Shown here: one piece after another, positions 24,698-38,795 of the stretch
Numbering within the stretch: the first letter of the stretch is position 1
How the letters are laid out: each line of letters opens with the position of its first letter
From: Hydractinia symbiolongicarpus
Taxonomy: Eukaryota > Cnidaria > Hydrozoa > Anthoathecata > Hydractiniidae
Assembly (NCBI RefSeq): GCF_029227915.1
Contig: NC_079880.1
Location: 2,730,001-2,794,000 of the forward strand
DNA length: 64,000 bases
Direction: 5' to 3'
Program-made: the position numbers and the translations under genes
The notes under the pieces: generated by a model
The model's input: only the letters and a program-made list of their open reading frames with translations
Databases searched by the model: none
What the model was told of the DNA's origin: nothing

Positions 24698-26107
24698 GTA
24701 GTGGTGAAAAAATAATTTGAAAAATCGTTCGGAAAATGAGTTTATTCCCTGGGTACTTTCTTTGTATACTTTTGACTATACGGGCCGAGTCCGGGGTTTA
24801 CGGGAAATGGCGGGTTTTCGTTTGCCGGCGATTAAACTTCTTTTATTCAGCGTCTCATCAAAAATGAAAACATTTTTAAAAACTACAAGTCTCATGCGTT
24901 GTAGTGGTGAAAAAATAATTTAAAAAATCGTTCGGAAAATGAGTTTACTCCCTGGGTAATTTCTTTGTATACTTTTGACTATACGGGCCGAGTCATGGGT
25001 TTACGGGAAATGGCGGGATTTCGTTTGCCGGCGATTTAACTTCTTTTTTTCAGCGTCTCATCAAAAATGAAATCATTTTTAAAAACTATAAGTCTCATGG
25101 GTTTTAGTGGTGAAATAATAATTTAAAAAATCGTTCCGGAAATGAGTTTACATCCCGGGCACTTTCTTTACTATACGTGCCGAGTCCGGCATTTACGGGA
25201 AATCGCAGGTTTTCGTTTGCCGGCGATTAAACATCTTTTATTCAGCGTCTCATCAAAAATGAAAACATTTTTGAAAACTGCAAGTCTCATGCGTTTTAGT
25301 GGTGAAAAAATAATTTAAAAAATCGTTCGGGAAATGAGTTTATTCCCTGGGTACTTTCTTTGTATACTTTTGACAATACGGGCCGAGTCCTGGATTTACG
25401 GGAAATCGCAGGTTTTCGTTTGCCGGCGATTATACTTCTTTTATTCAACGTCTCATCAATAATGAAAACATTTTTGAAAACTACAAGTCTCATGCGTTTT
25501 AGTGGTGAAAAAATAATTTAAAAAATCGTTCGGGAAATGAGTTTACTCCCTGGGTACTTTCTTTGTATACTTTTGACAATACGGGCCGAGTCAGGGATTT
25601 ACGGGAAATCGCAGGTTTTCGTTTGCCGGCTATTAAACTTCTTTTATTCAGCGTCTCACCTAAAATGAAAACATTTTTAAAAACTACAAGTCTCATGCGT
25701 TTTAGTGGTGAATAAAAATATTCAAAAATCGTTCGGGAAATGAGTTTACTCCCTAGGTACTTTCTTTGTATACATTCGACTATACGGACCAAGCCCGGGA
25801 TTTACGGGAAATCGCGGGATTTCGTTTGCCGGCGATTAAACGTCTTTTATTCAGCGTCTCATCAAATATGAAAACATTTTTGAAAACTACAAGTCTCATG
25901 CGTTTTAGTGGTGAAAATATAATTTAAAAAATCGTTCGGAAAATGAGTTTACTCCCTGGGTACTTTCTTTGTATACTTTGGACTATACGGGCCGAGTCCG
26001 GGATTTACGGGAAATCGCGGATTTTCGTTTGAGTGCGAATAAACTTCTTTTATTCAGCGTCTCATCAAAAATGAAAATATTTTTGAAAACTACAAGTCTC
26101 ATGCGTT

Positions 26108-29100
26108 GTAGTGGTGAAAAAATAATTTAAAAAATCGTTCGGAAAATGAGTTTACTCCCTGGGTACTTTCTTTGTATACTTTTGACTATACGGGCCGAGT
26201 CCGGGGTTTACGGGAAATGGCGGGTTTTCGTTTGCCGGCGATTAAACTTCTTTTATTCAGCGTCTCATCAAAAATGAAAACATTTTTAAAAACTAAAAGT
26301 CTCATGCGTGGTAGTGGTGAAAAAATAATTTAAAAAATCGTTCGGAAAATGAGTTTACTCCCTGGGTAATTTCTTTGTATACTTTTGACTATACGGGCCG
26401 AGTCATGGGTTTACGGGAAATGGCGGGATTTCGTTTGCCGGCGATTTAACTTCTTTTTTTCAGCGTCTCATCAAAAATGAAATCATTTTTAAAAACTATA
26501 AGTCTCATGGGTTTTAGTGGTGAAATAACAATTTAAAAAATCGTTCGGGAAATGAGTTTACATCCCGGGTACTTTCTTTACTATACGGGGCGAGTCCGGC
26601 ATTTACGGGAAATCGCAGGTTTTCGTTTGCCGGCGATTAAACTTCTTTTATTCAGCGTCTCATCAAAAATGAAAACATTTTTGAAAACTACAAGTCTCAT
26701 GCGTTTTAGTGGTGAAAAAATAATTTAAAAAATCGTTCGGGAAATGAGTTTACTCCCTGGGTACTTTCTTTGTATACTTTTGACAATACGGGCCGAGTCC
26801 GGGATTTACGGGAAATCGCGGGTTTTCGTTTGCTGGCGATTAAACCACTTTCATTAAGCGTCTCATCAAAAATGAAAACATTTTTAAAAACTACAAGTCT
26901 CATGGGCTTTAGTGGTGAAATAATAATTTAAAAAATCGTTTGGGAAATGAGTTTACTCCCTGGGTACTTTCTTTGTATACTTTTGACTATACGGGCCAAA
27001 TCCAGGATTTACGGGAAATCGCTGGTTTTCGTTTGCCGGCGATTAAACTTCTTTTATTCAGCGTCTCATCAAAAATGAAAACATTTTTAAAAACTACAAG
27101 TCTCATGCGTTTTAGTGGTGAAAAAAAAAATTAAAAAATCGTTCGGGAAATGAGTTTACTCCCTAGGTACTTTCTTTGTATACATTCGACTATACGGGCC
27201 AAGCCCGGGATTTACGGGAAATCGCGGGATTTCGTTTGCCGGCGATTAAACCTCTTTCATTAAGCGTCTCATCAAATATGAAAACATTTTTGAAAACTAC
27301 AAGTCTCATGCGTTTTAGTGGTGAAAAAATAATTTGAAAAATCGTTCGGAATATGAGTTTACTCCCTGGGTACTTTCTTTGTATACTTTGGACTATACGG
27401 GCCGAGTCCGGGATTTACGGGAAATCGCGGATTTTCGTTTGCCGGCGATTAAACCTCTTTCATTAAGCGTCTCATCAAATATGAAAACATTTTTGAAAAC
27501 TACAAGTCTCATGCGTTTTAGTGGTGAAAAAATAATTTAAAAAATTGTTCGGAAAATGAGTTTACTCCCTGGGTACTTTCTTTGTATACTTTGGACTATA
27601 CGGGCCGAGTCCGGGATTTACGGGAAATCGCGGATTTTCGTTTGAGTGCGAATAAACTTTTTTATTCAGCGTCTCATCAAAAATGAAAACATTTTTGAAA
27701 ACTACAAGTCTCATGCGTTGTAGTGGTGAAAAAATAATTTAAAAAATCGTTTGGGAAATGAGTTTACTCCCTGGGTACTTTCTTTGTATACTTTTGACTA
27801 TACGGGCCAAGTCCAGGATTTACGGGAAATCGCAGGTTTCGTTTGCCGGCGATTAAACTTCTTTTATTCAGCGTCTCATCAAAAATGAAAACATTTTTAA
27901 AAACTACAAGTCTCATGCGTTTTAGTGGTGAAAAAGTAATTTAAAAAATCGTTTGGGAAATGAGTTTACTCCCTGGGTACTTTTTTTGTATACTTTTGAC
28001 TATACGGGCCGAGTCCGGGATTTACGGGAAATCGCAGGTTTTCGTTTGCCGGCGATTAAACTTCTTTTATTCAGCGTCTCATCAAAAATGAAAACATTTT
28101 TGAAAACTACAAGTCTCATGCGTTTTAGTGTTGAAAAAATAATTTAAAAAATCGTTCGGGAAATGAGTTTACTCGCTGGGTACTTTCTTTGTATACATTT
28201 GACAATACGGGCCGAGTCCGGGATTTACGGGAAATCGCGGGATTTCGTTTGCCGGCGATTAAACCTCTCTCATTAAGCGTCTCATCAAATATGAAAATAT
28301 TTTTGAAAACTACAAGTCTCATGCGTTTTAGTGGTGAAAAAATAATTTAAAAAATCGTTCGGAAAATGAGTTTACTCCCTGGGTACTTTCTTTGTATACT
28401 TTGGACTATACGGGCCAAGTCCGGGATTTACGGGAAATCGCGGATTTTCGTTTGAGTGCGAATAAACTTCTTTTATTCAGCGTCTAATCAAAAATGAAAA
28501 CATTTTTAAAAACTATAAGTCTCATGCGTTGTAGTGGTGAAAAAATAATTTAAAAAATCGTTCGGAAAATGAGTTTACTCCCTGGGTACTTTCTTTGTAT
28601 ACTTTTGACTATACGGGCCGAGTCCGGGGTTTACGGGAAATGGCGGGTTTTCGTTTGCCGGCGATTAAACTTCTTTTATTCAGCGTCTCATCAAAAATGA
28701 AAACATTTTTAAAAACTAAAAGTCTCATGCGTTGTAGTGGTGAAAAAATAATTTAAAAAATCGTTCGGAAAATGAGTTTACTCCCTGGGTAATTTCTTTG
28801 TATACTTTTGACTATACGGGCCGAGTCATGGGTTTACGGGAAATGGCGGGATTTCGTTTGCCGGCGATTTAACTTCTTTTTTTCAGCGTCTCATCAAAAA
28901 TGAAATCATTTTTAAAAACTATAAGTCTCATGGGTTTTAGTGGTGAAATAACAATTTAAAAAATCGTTCGGGAAATGAGTTTACATCCCGGGTACTTTCT
29001 TTACTATACGGGCCGAGTCCGGCATTTACGGGAAATCGCAGGTTTTCGTTTGCCGGCGATTAAACTTCTTTTATTCAGCGTCTCATCAAAAATGAAAACA

Positions 29101-30953
29101 TTTTTGAAAACTACAAGTCTCATGCGTTTTAGTGGTGAAAAAATAATTTAAAAAATCGTTCGGGAAATGAGTTTACTCCCTGGGTACTTTCTTTGTATAC
29201 TTTTGACAATACGGGCCGAGTCCGGGATTTACGGGAAATCGCGGGTTTTCGTTTGCTGGCGATTAAACCACTTTCATTAAGCGTCTCATCAAAAATGAAA
29301 ACATTTTTAAAAACTACAAGTCTCATGGGCTTTAGTGGTGAAATAATAATTTAAAAAATCGTTTGGGAAATGAGTTTACTCCCTGGGTACTTTCTTTGTA
29401 TACTTTTGACTATATGGGCCAAATCCAGGATTTACGGGAAATCGCAGGTTTTCGTTTGCCGGCGATTAAACTTCTTTTATTCAGCGTCTCATCAAAAATG
29501 AAAACATTTTTAAAAACTACAAGTCTCATGCGTTTTAGTGGTGAAAAAAAAAATTAAAAAATCGTTCGGGAAATGAGTTTACTCCCTAGGTACTTTCTTT
29601 GTATACATTCGACTATACGGGCCAAGCCCGGGATTTACGGGAAATCGCGGGATTTCGTTTGCCGGCGATTAAACCTCTTTCATTAAGCGTCTCATCAAAT
29701 ATGAAAACATTTTTGAAAACTACAAGTCTCATGCGTTTTAGTGGTGAAAAAATAATTTAAAAAATCGTTCGGAATATGAGTTTACTCCCTGGGTACTTTC
29801 TTTGTATACTTTGGACTATACGGGCCGAGTCCGGGATTTACGGGAAATCGCGGATTTTCGTTTGCCGGCGATTAAACCTCTTTCATTAAGCGTCTCATCA
29901 AATATGAAAACATTTTTGAAAACTACAAGTCTCATGCGTTTTAGTGGTGAAAAAATAATTTAAAAAATCGTTCGGAAAATGAGTTTACTCCCTGGGTACT
30001 TTCTTTGTATACTTTGGACTATACGGGCCGAGTCCGGGATTTACGGGAAATCGCGGATTTTCGTTTGAGTGCGAATAAACTTTTTTATTCAGCGTCTCAT
30101 CAAAAATGAAAACATTTTTGAAAACTACAAGTCTCATGCGTTGTAGTGGTGAAAAAATAATTTAAAAAATCGTTTGGGAAATGAGTTTACTCCCTGGGTA
30201 CTTTCTTTGTATACTTTTGACTATACGGGCCAAGTCCAGGATTTACGGGAAATCGCAGGTTTCGTTTGCCGGCGATTAAACTTCTTTTATTCAGCGTCTC
30301 ATCAAAAATGAAAACATTTTTAAAAACTACAAGTCTCATGCGTTTTAGTGGTGAAAAAGTAATTTAAAAAATCGTTTGGGAAATGAGTTTACTCCCTGGG
30401 TACTTTTTTTGTATACTTTTGACTATACGGGCCGAGTCCGGGATTTACGGGAAATCGCAGGTTTTCGTTTGCCGGCGATTAAACTTCTTTTATTCAGCGT
30501 CTCATCAAAAATGAAAACATTTTTGAAAACTACAAGTCTCATGCGTTTTAGTGTTGAAAAAATAATTTAAAAAATCGTTCGGGAAATGAGTTTACTCCCT
30601 GGGTACTTTCTTTGTATACATTTGACAATACGGGCCGAGTCCGGGATTTACGGGAAATCGCGGGATTTCGTTTGCCGGCGATTAAACCTCTCTCATTAAG
30701 CGTCTCATCAAATATGAAAATATTTTTGAAAACTACAAGTCTCATGCGTTTTAGTGGTGAAAAAATAATTTAAAAAATCGTTCGGAAAATGAGTTTACTC
30801 CCTGGGTACTTTCTTTGTATACTTTGGACTATACGGGCCAAGTCCGGGATTTACGGGAAATCGCGGATTTTCGTTTGAGTGCGAATAAACTTCTTTTATT
30901 CAGCGTCTCATCAAAAATAAAAATATTTTTGAAAACTACAAGTCTCATGCGTT
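26108..30953 (+). repeat. Domain B: two tandem copies of a 2423-bp 12-mer HOR
   Basis: Copies at 26108-28530 and 28531-30953 share class order, length and private variants. Examples are TTTGCTGGCGATTAAACCAC, CTTTCATTAAGCG, GTACTTTTTTTGTATAC and TTTTAGTGTTGAAAAAATAA, found at matching offsets of 2423 bp. This domain introduces the CATTAAGCG form of the TTCAGCG block, rare in domain A and common to the right. Differences between copies are few, for example ACTCGCTGGG at 28173 against ACTCCCTGGG. Confidence 0.87.
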
Positions 30954-32171
30954 GTAGTGGTGAAAAAATAATTTAAAAAATCGTTCGGAAAATGAGTTTA
31001 CTCCCTGGGTACTTTCTTTGTATACTTTTGACTATACGGGCCGAGTCCGGGGTTTACGGGAAATGGCGGGTTTTTGTTTGCCGGCGATTAAACTTCTTTT
31101 ATTCAGCGTCTCATCAAAAATGAAAACATTTTTAAAAACTACAAGTCTCATGCGTTGTAGTGGTGAAAAAATAATTTAAAAAATCGTTCGGGAAATGAGT
31201 TTACTCCCTGGGTACCTTCTTTGTATACTTTTGACAATACGGGCCGAGTCCGGGATTTACCGGAAATCGCAGGTTTTCGTTTGTCGGCGATTAAACTTCT
31301 TTTATTCAGCGTCTCATCAAAAATGAAAACATTTTTAAAAACTACAAGTCTCATGCGTTTTAGTGGTGAAAAAAAAAATTAAAAAATCGCTCGGGAAATG
31401 AGTTTACTCCCGAGGTACTTTCTTTGTATACATTCGACTATACGGGCCAAGCGCGGGATTTACGGGAAATCGCGGGATTTCGTTTGCCGGTGATTAAACC
31501 TCTTTCATTAAGCGTCTCATCAAATATGAAAACATTTTTGAAAACTACAAGTCTCATGCGTTTTAGTGGTGAAAAAATAATTTAAAAAATCGTTCGGAAA
31601 ATGAGTTTACTCCCTGGGTACTTTCTTTGTATACTTTGGACTATACGGGCCAAGTCCGGGATTTACGGAAAATCGCGGATTTTCGTTTGAGTGCGAATAA
31701 ACTTCTTTTATTCAGCGTCTCATCAAAAATAAAAATATTTTTGAAAACTACAAGTCTCATGCGTTGTAGTGGTGAAAAAATAATTTAAAAAATCGTTCGG
31801 AAAATGAGTTTACTCCCTGGGTACTTTCTTTGTATACTTTTGACTATACGGGCCGAGTCCGGGGTTTACGGGAAATGGCGGGTTTTCGTTTGCCGGCGAT
31901 TAAACTTCTTTTATTCAGCGTCTCATCAAAAATGAAAACATTTTTAAAAACTACAAGTCTCATGCGTTGTAGTGGTGAAAAAATAATTTAAAAAATCGTT
32001 CGGAAAATGAGTTTACTCCCTGGGTAATTTCTTTGTATACTTTTGACTATACGGGCCGAGTCATGGGTTTACGGGAAATGGCGGGATTTTGTTTGCCGGC
32101 GATTTAATTTCTTTTTTTCAGCGTCTCAACAAAAATGAAAACATTTTTAAAAACTATAAGTCTCATGGGTT

Positions 32172-33770
32172 TTAGTGGTGAAATAATAATTTAAAAAATC
32201 GTTCGGGAAATGAGTTCACATCCCGGGTACTTTCTTTACTATACGGCCGAGTCCGGGATTTACGGGAAATAGCAGGTTTTCGTTTGCCGGCGATTAAACT
32301 TCTTTTATTCAGCGTCTCATCAAAAATGAAAACATTTTTGAAAACTACAAGTCTCATGCGTTTTAGTGGTGAAAAAATAATTTAAAAAATCGTTCGGAAA
32401 ATGAGTTTACTCCCTGGGTACTTTCTTTGTATACTTTGTATACGGGCCGAGTCCGGGATTTACGGAAATCGCGGATTTTCGTTTGAGTGCGAATAAACTT
32501 CTTTTATTCAGCGTCTCATCAAAAATGAAAACATTTTTGAAAACTACAAGTCTCATGCGTTGTAGTGGTGAAAAAATAATTTAAAAAATCGTTCGGAAAA
32601 TGAGTTTACTCCCTGGGTACTTTCTTTGTATACTTTTGACTTTACGGGCCGAGTCCGGGGTTTACGGGAAATGGCGGGTTTTCGTTTGCTAGCGATTAAA
32701 CTTCTTTTATTCAGCGTCTCATCAAAAATGAAAACATTTTTAAAAACTACAAGCCTCATGCGTTGTAGTGGTGAAAAAATAATTTAAAAAATCGTTCGGA
32801 AAATGAGTTTACTCCCTGGGTACTTTCTTTGTATACTTTTGACTATACGGGCCGAGTCCGGGGTTTACGGGAAATGGCGGGTTTTCGTTTGCCGGCGATT
32901 AAACTTCTTTTATTCAGCGTCTCATCAAAAATGAAAACATTTTTAAAAACTACAAGTCTCATGCGTTGTAGTGGTGAAAAAATAATTTAAAAAATCGTTC
33001 GGAAAATGAGTTTACTCCCTGGGTAATTTCTTTGTATACTTTTGACTATACGGGCCGAGTCATGGGTTTACGGGAAATGGCGGGATTTTGTTTGCCGGCG
33101 ATTTAATTTCTTTTTTTCAGCGTCTCAACAAAAATGAAAACATTTTTAAAAACTATAAGTCTCATGGGTTTTAGTGGTGAAATAATAATTTAAAAAATCG
33201 TTCGGGAAATGAGTTCACATCCCGGGTACTTTCTTTACTATACGGCCGAGTCCGGGATTTACGGGAAATAGCAGGTTTTCGTTTGCCGGCGATTAAACTT
33301 CTTTTATTCAGCGTCTCATCAAAAATGAAAACATTTTTGAAAACTACAAGTCTCATGCGTTTTAGTGGTGAAAAAATAATTTAAAAAATCGTTCGGAAAA
33401 TGAGTTTACTCCCTGGGTACTTTCTTTGTATACTTTGTATACGGGCCGAGTCCGGGATTTACGGAAATCGCGGATTTTCGTTTGAGTGCGAATAAACTTC
33501 TTTTATTCAGCGTCTCATCAAAAATGAAAACATTTTTGAAAACTACAAGTCTCATGCGTTGTAGTGGTGAAAAAATAATTTAAAAAATCGTTCGGAAAAT
33601 GAGTTTACTCCCTGGGTACTTTCTTTGTATACTTTTGACTTTACGGGCCGAGTCCGGGGTTTACGGGAAATGGCGGGTTTTCGTTTGCTAGCGATTAAAC
33701 TTCTTTTATTCAGCGTCTCATCAAAAATGAAAACATTTTTAAAAACTACAAGTCTCATGCGTTGTAGTGG
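32172..33770 (+). repeat. 999-bp 5-mer with a partial tandem second copy
   Basis: The unit at 32172-33170 (S-derivative, G-derivative, V-derivative, V, T) is followed at 33171 by the same first three monomers, down to the private TTTGCTAGCGATTAAAC, before the order switches to a T-type monomer at about 33771. Corresponding positions are 999 bp apart. The TTTGCTAGCG variant appears only in these two copies, which marks the event as local and recent. Confidence 0.8.
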
Positions 33771-36700
33771 TGAAAAAATAATTTAAAAAATCGTTCGGAA
33801 AATGAGTTTACTCCATGGGTAATTTCTTTGTATACTTTTGACTATACGGGCCGAGTCAGGGGTTTACGGGAAATGGCGGGTTTTCGTTTGCCGGCGATTT
33901 AACTTCTTTTTTTCAGCGTGTCATCAAAAATGAAAACATTTTTAAAAACTTTAAGTCTCATGGGTTTTAGTGGTGAAAAAATAATTTAAAAAATCGTTCA
34001 GGAAATGAGTTTACTCCCTGGGTACTTTCTTTGTATACTTTTGACTATACGGGCCAAGCCGGGATTTACGGGAAATCGCGGGTTTTTGTTTGCCGGCGAT
34101 TAAACTTCTTTTATTCAGCGTTTCATCAAAAATGAAAACATTTTTAAAAACTGCAAGTCTCATGCGTTTTAGTGGTGAAAAAATAATTTAAAAAATCGTT
34201 CGGAAAATGAGTTTACTCCCTAGGTACTTTCTTTGTATACATTCGACTATACGGGTCAAGCGCGGGATTTACGGGAAATCGCGGGATTTCGTTTGCCGGT
34301 GATTAAACCTCTTTCATTAAGCGTCTCATCAAATATGAAAACATTTTTGAAAACTACAAGTCTCATGCGTTTTAGTGGTGAAAAAATAATTTAAAAAATC
34401 GTTCGGAAAATGAGTTTACTCCCTGGGTACTTTCTTTGTATACTTTGGACTATACGGGCCAAGTCCGGGATTTACGGGAAATCGCGGATTTTCGTTTGAG
34501 TGCGAATAAACTTCTTTTATTCAGCGTCTCATCAAAAATAAAAATATTTTTGAAAACTACAAGTCTCATGCGTTGTAGTGGTGAAAAAATAATTTAAAAA
34601 ATCGTTCGGAAAATGAGTTTACTCCCTGGGTACTTTCTTTGTATACTTTTGACTATACGGGCCGAGTCCGGGGTTTACGGGAAATGGCGGGTTTTCGTTT
34701 GCCGGCGATTAAACTTCTTTTATTCAGCGTCTCATCAAAAATGAAAACATTTTTAAAAACTACAAGTCTCATGCGTTGTAGTGGTGAAAAAATAATTTAA
34801 AAAATCGTTCGGAAAATGAGTTTACTCCCTGGGTAATTTCTTTGTATACTTTTGACTATACGGGCCGAGTCATGGGTTTACGGGAAATGGCGGGATTTTG
34901 TTTGCCGGCGATTTAATTTCTTTTTTTCAGCGTCTCAACAAAAATGAAAACATTTTTAAAAACTATAAGTCTCATGGGTTTTAGTGGTGAAATAATAATT
35001 TAAAAAATCGTTCGGGAAATGAGTTCACATCCCGGGTACTTTCTTTACTATACGGCCGAGTCCGGGATTTACGGGAAATAGCAGGTTTTCGTTTGCCGGC
35101 GATTAAACTTCTTTTATTCAGCGTCTCATCAAAAATGAAAACATTTTTGAAAACTACAAGTCTAATGCGTTTTAGTGGTGAAAAAATAATTTAAAAAATT
35201 GTTCGGAAAATGAGTTTACTCCCTGGGTACTTTCTTTGTATACTTTGTATACGGGCCGAGTCCGGGATTTACGGAAATCGCGGATTTTCGTTTGAGTGCG
35301 AATAAACTTCTTTTATTCAGCGTCTCATCAAAAATGAAAACATTTTTGAAAACTACAAGTCTCATGCGTTGTAGTGGTGAAAAAATAATTTAAAAAATCG
35401 TTCGGAAAATGAGTTTACTCCCTGGGTACTTTCTTTGTATACTTTTGACTTTACGGGCCGAGTCCGGGGTTTACGGGAAATGGCGGGTTTTCGTTTGCTG
35501 GCGATTAAACTTCTTTTATTCAGCGTCTCATCAAAAATGAAAACATTTTTAAAAACTACAAGTCTTATGCGTTGTAGTGGTGAAAAAATAATTTAAAAAA
35601 TCGTTCGAAAAATGAGTTTACTCCCTGGGTACTTTCTTTGTATACTTTGTATACGGGCCGAGTCCGGGATTTACGGAAATCGCGGATTTTCGTTTGAGTG
35701 CGAATAAACTTCTTTTATTCAGCGTCTCATCAAAAATGAAAACATTTTTGAAAACTACAAGTCTCATGCGTTGTAGTGGTGAAAAAATAATTTAAAAAAT
35801 CGTTCGGAAAATGAGTTTACTCCCTGGGTACTTTCTTTGTATACTTTTGACTTTACGGGCCGAGTCCGGGGTTTACGGGAAATGGCGGGTTTTCGTTTGC
35901 TGGCGATTAAACTTCTTTTATTCAGCGTCTCATCAAAAATGAAAACATTTTTAAAAACTACAAGTCTCATGCGTTGTAGTGGTGAAAAAATAATTTAAAA
36001 AATCGTTCGGAAAATGAGTTTACTCCCTGGGTAATTTCTTTGTATACTTTTGACTATACGGGCCGAGTCAGGGGTTTACGGGAAATGGCGGGTTTTCGTT
36101 TGCCGGCGATTTAACTTCTTTTTTTCAGCGTGTCATCAAAAATGAAAATATTTTTAAAAACTTTAAGTCTCATGGGTTTTAGTGGTGAAAAAATAATTTA
36201 AAAAATCGTTCAGGAAATGAGTTTACTCCCTGGGTACTTTCTTTGTATACTTTTGACTATACGGGCCAAGCCGGGATTTACGGGAAATCGCGGGTTTTTG
36301 TTTGCCGGCGATTAAACTTCTTTTATTCAGCGTTTCATCAAAAATGAAAACATTTTTAAAAACTGCAAGTCTCATGCGTTTTAGTGGTGAAAAAATAATT
36401 TAAAAAATCGTTCGGAAAATGAGTTTACTCCCTGGGTACTTTCTTTGTATACTTTGGACTATACGGGCCAAGTCCGGGATTTACGGGAAATCGCGGATTT
36501 TCGTTTGAGTGCGAATAAACTTCTTTTATTCAGCGTCTCATCAAAAATAAAAATATTTTTGAAAACTACAAGTCTCATGCGTTGTAGTGGTGAAAAAATA
36601 ATTTAAAAAATCGTTCGGAAGATGAGTTTACTCCCTGGGTACTTTCTTTGTATACTTTTGACTATACGGGCCGAGTCCGGGGTTTACGGGAAATGGCGGG

Positions 36701-38795
36701 TTTTCGTTTGCCGGCGATTAAACTTCTTTTATTCAGCGTCTCATCAAAAATGAAAACATTTTTAAAAACTACAAGTCTCATGCGTTGTAGTGGTGAAAAA
36801 ATAATTTAAAAAATCGTTCGGAAAATGAGTTTACTCCCTGGGTAATTTCTTTGTATACTTTTGACTATACGGGCCGAGTCAGGGGTTTACGGGAAATGGC
36901 GGGTTTTCGTTTGCCGGCGATTTAACTTCTTTTTTTCAGCGTGTCATCAAAAATGAAAACATTTTTAAAAACTTTAAGTCTCATGGGTTTTAGTGGTGAA
37001 AAAATAATTTAAAAAATCGTTCAGGAAATGAGTTTACTCCCTGGGTACTTTCTTTGTATACTTTTGACTATACGGGCCAAGCCGGGATTTACGGGAAATC
37101 GCGGGTTTTTGTTTGCCGGCGATTAAACTTCTTTTATTCAGCGTTTCATCAAAAATGAAAACATTTTTAAAAACTGCAAGTCTCATGCGTTTTAGTGGTG
37201 AAAAAATAATTTAAAAAATCGTTCGGAAAATGAGTTTACTCCCTAGGTACTTTCTTTGTATACATTCGACTATACGGGCCAAGCGCGGGATTTACGGGAA
37301 ATCGCGGGATTTCGTTTGCCGGTGATTAAACCTCTTTCATTAAGCGTCTCATCAAATATGAAAACATTTTTGAAAACTACAAGTCTCATGCGTTTTAGTG
37401 GTGAAAAAATAATTTAAAAAATCGTTCGGAAAATGAGTTTACTCCCTGGGTACTTTCTTTGTATACTTTGGACTATACGGGCCAAGTCCGGGATTTACGG
37501 GAAATCGCGGATTTTCGTTTGAGTGCGAATAAACTTCTTTTATTCAGCGTCTCATCAAAAATAAAAATATTTTTGAAAACTACAAGTCTCATGCGTTGTA
37601 GTGGTGAAAAAATAATTTAAAAAATCGTTCGGAAAATGAGTTTACTCCCTGGGTACTTTCTTTGTATACTTTTGACTATACGGGCCGAGTCCGGGGTTTA
37701 CGGGAAATGGCGGGTTTTCGTTTGCCGGCGATTAAACTTCTTTTATTCAGCGTCTCATCAAAAATGAAAACATTTTTAAAAACTACAAGTCTCATGCGTT
37801 GTAGTGGTGAAAAAATAATTTAAAAAATCGTTCGGAAAATGAGTTTACTCCCTGGGTAATTTCTTTGTATACTTTTGACTATACGGGCCGAGTCATGGGT
37901 TTACGGGAAATGGCGGGATTTTGTTTGCCGGCGATTTAATTTCTTTTTTTCAGCGTCTCAACAAAAATGAAAACATTTTTAAAAACTATAAGTCTCATGG
38001 GTTTTAGTGGTGAAATAATAATTTAAAAAATCGTTCGGGAAATGAGTTCACATCCCGGGTACTTTCTTTACTATACGGCCGAGTCCGGGATTTACGGGAA
38101 ATAGCAGGTTTTCGTTTGCCGGCGATTAAACTTCTTTTATTCAGCGTCTCATCAAAAATGAAAACATTTTTGAAAACTACAAGTCTCATGCGTTTTAGTG
38201 GTGAAAAAATAATTTAAAAAATCGTTCGGAAAATGAGTTTACTCCCTGGGTACTTTCTTTGTATACTTTGTATACGGGCCGAGTCCGGGATTTACGGAAA
38301 TCGCGGATTTTCGTTTGAGTGCGAATAAACTTCTTTTATTCAGCGTCTCATCAAAAATGAAAACATTTTTGAAAACTACAAGTCTCATGCGTTGTAGTGG
38401 TGAAAAAATAATTTAAAAAATCGTTCGGAAAATGAGTTTACTCCCTGGGTACTTTCTTTGTATACTTTTGACTTTACGGGCCGAGTCCGGGGTTTACGGG
38501 AAATGGCGGGTTTTCGTTTGCTGGCGATTAAACTTCTTTTATTCAGCGTCTCATCAAAAATGAAAACATTTTTAAAAACTACAAGTCTTATGCGTTGTAG
38601 TGGTGAAAAAATAATTTAAAAAATCGTTCGGAAAATGAGTTTACTCCCTGGGTACTTTCTTTGTATACTTTGTATACGGGCCGAGTCCGGGATTTACGGA
38701 AATCGCGGATTTTCGTTTGAGTGCGAATAAACTTCTTTTATTCAGCGTCTCATCAAAAATGAAAACATTTTTGAAAACTACAAGTCTCATGCGTT

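Larger units (their letters stand above)
19412..26107 (+). repeat. 203-bp satellite array, domain A (right part)
   Basis: Satellite continues in the same orientation and phase after the SINE. The monomer beside the element has two private changes, ACATATTTGAAAAC and TTTTAGGGGTG. The order then follows the domain A 8-mer, with a 5-mer tandem duplication near 22.7-24.7 kb. It decays into mixed G, V, T, S and P monomers before domain B. No other interruption was seen. Confidence 0.95.
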
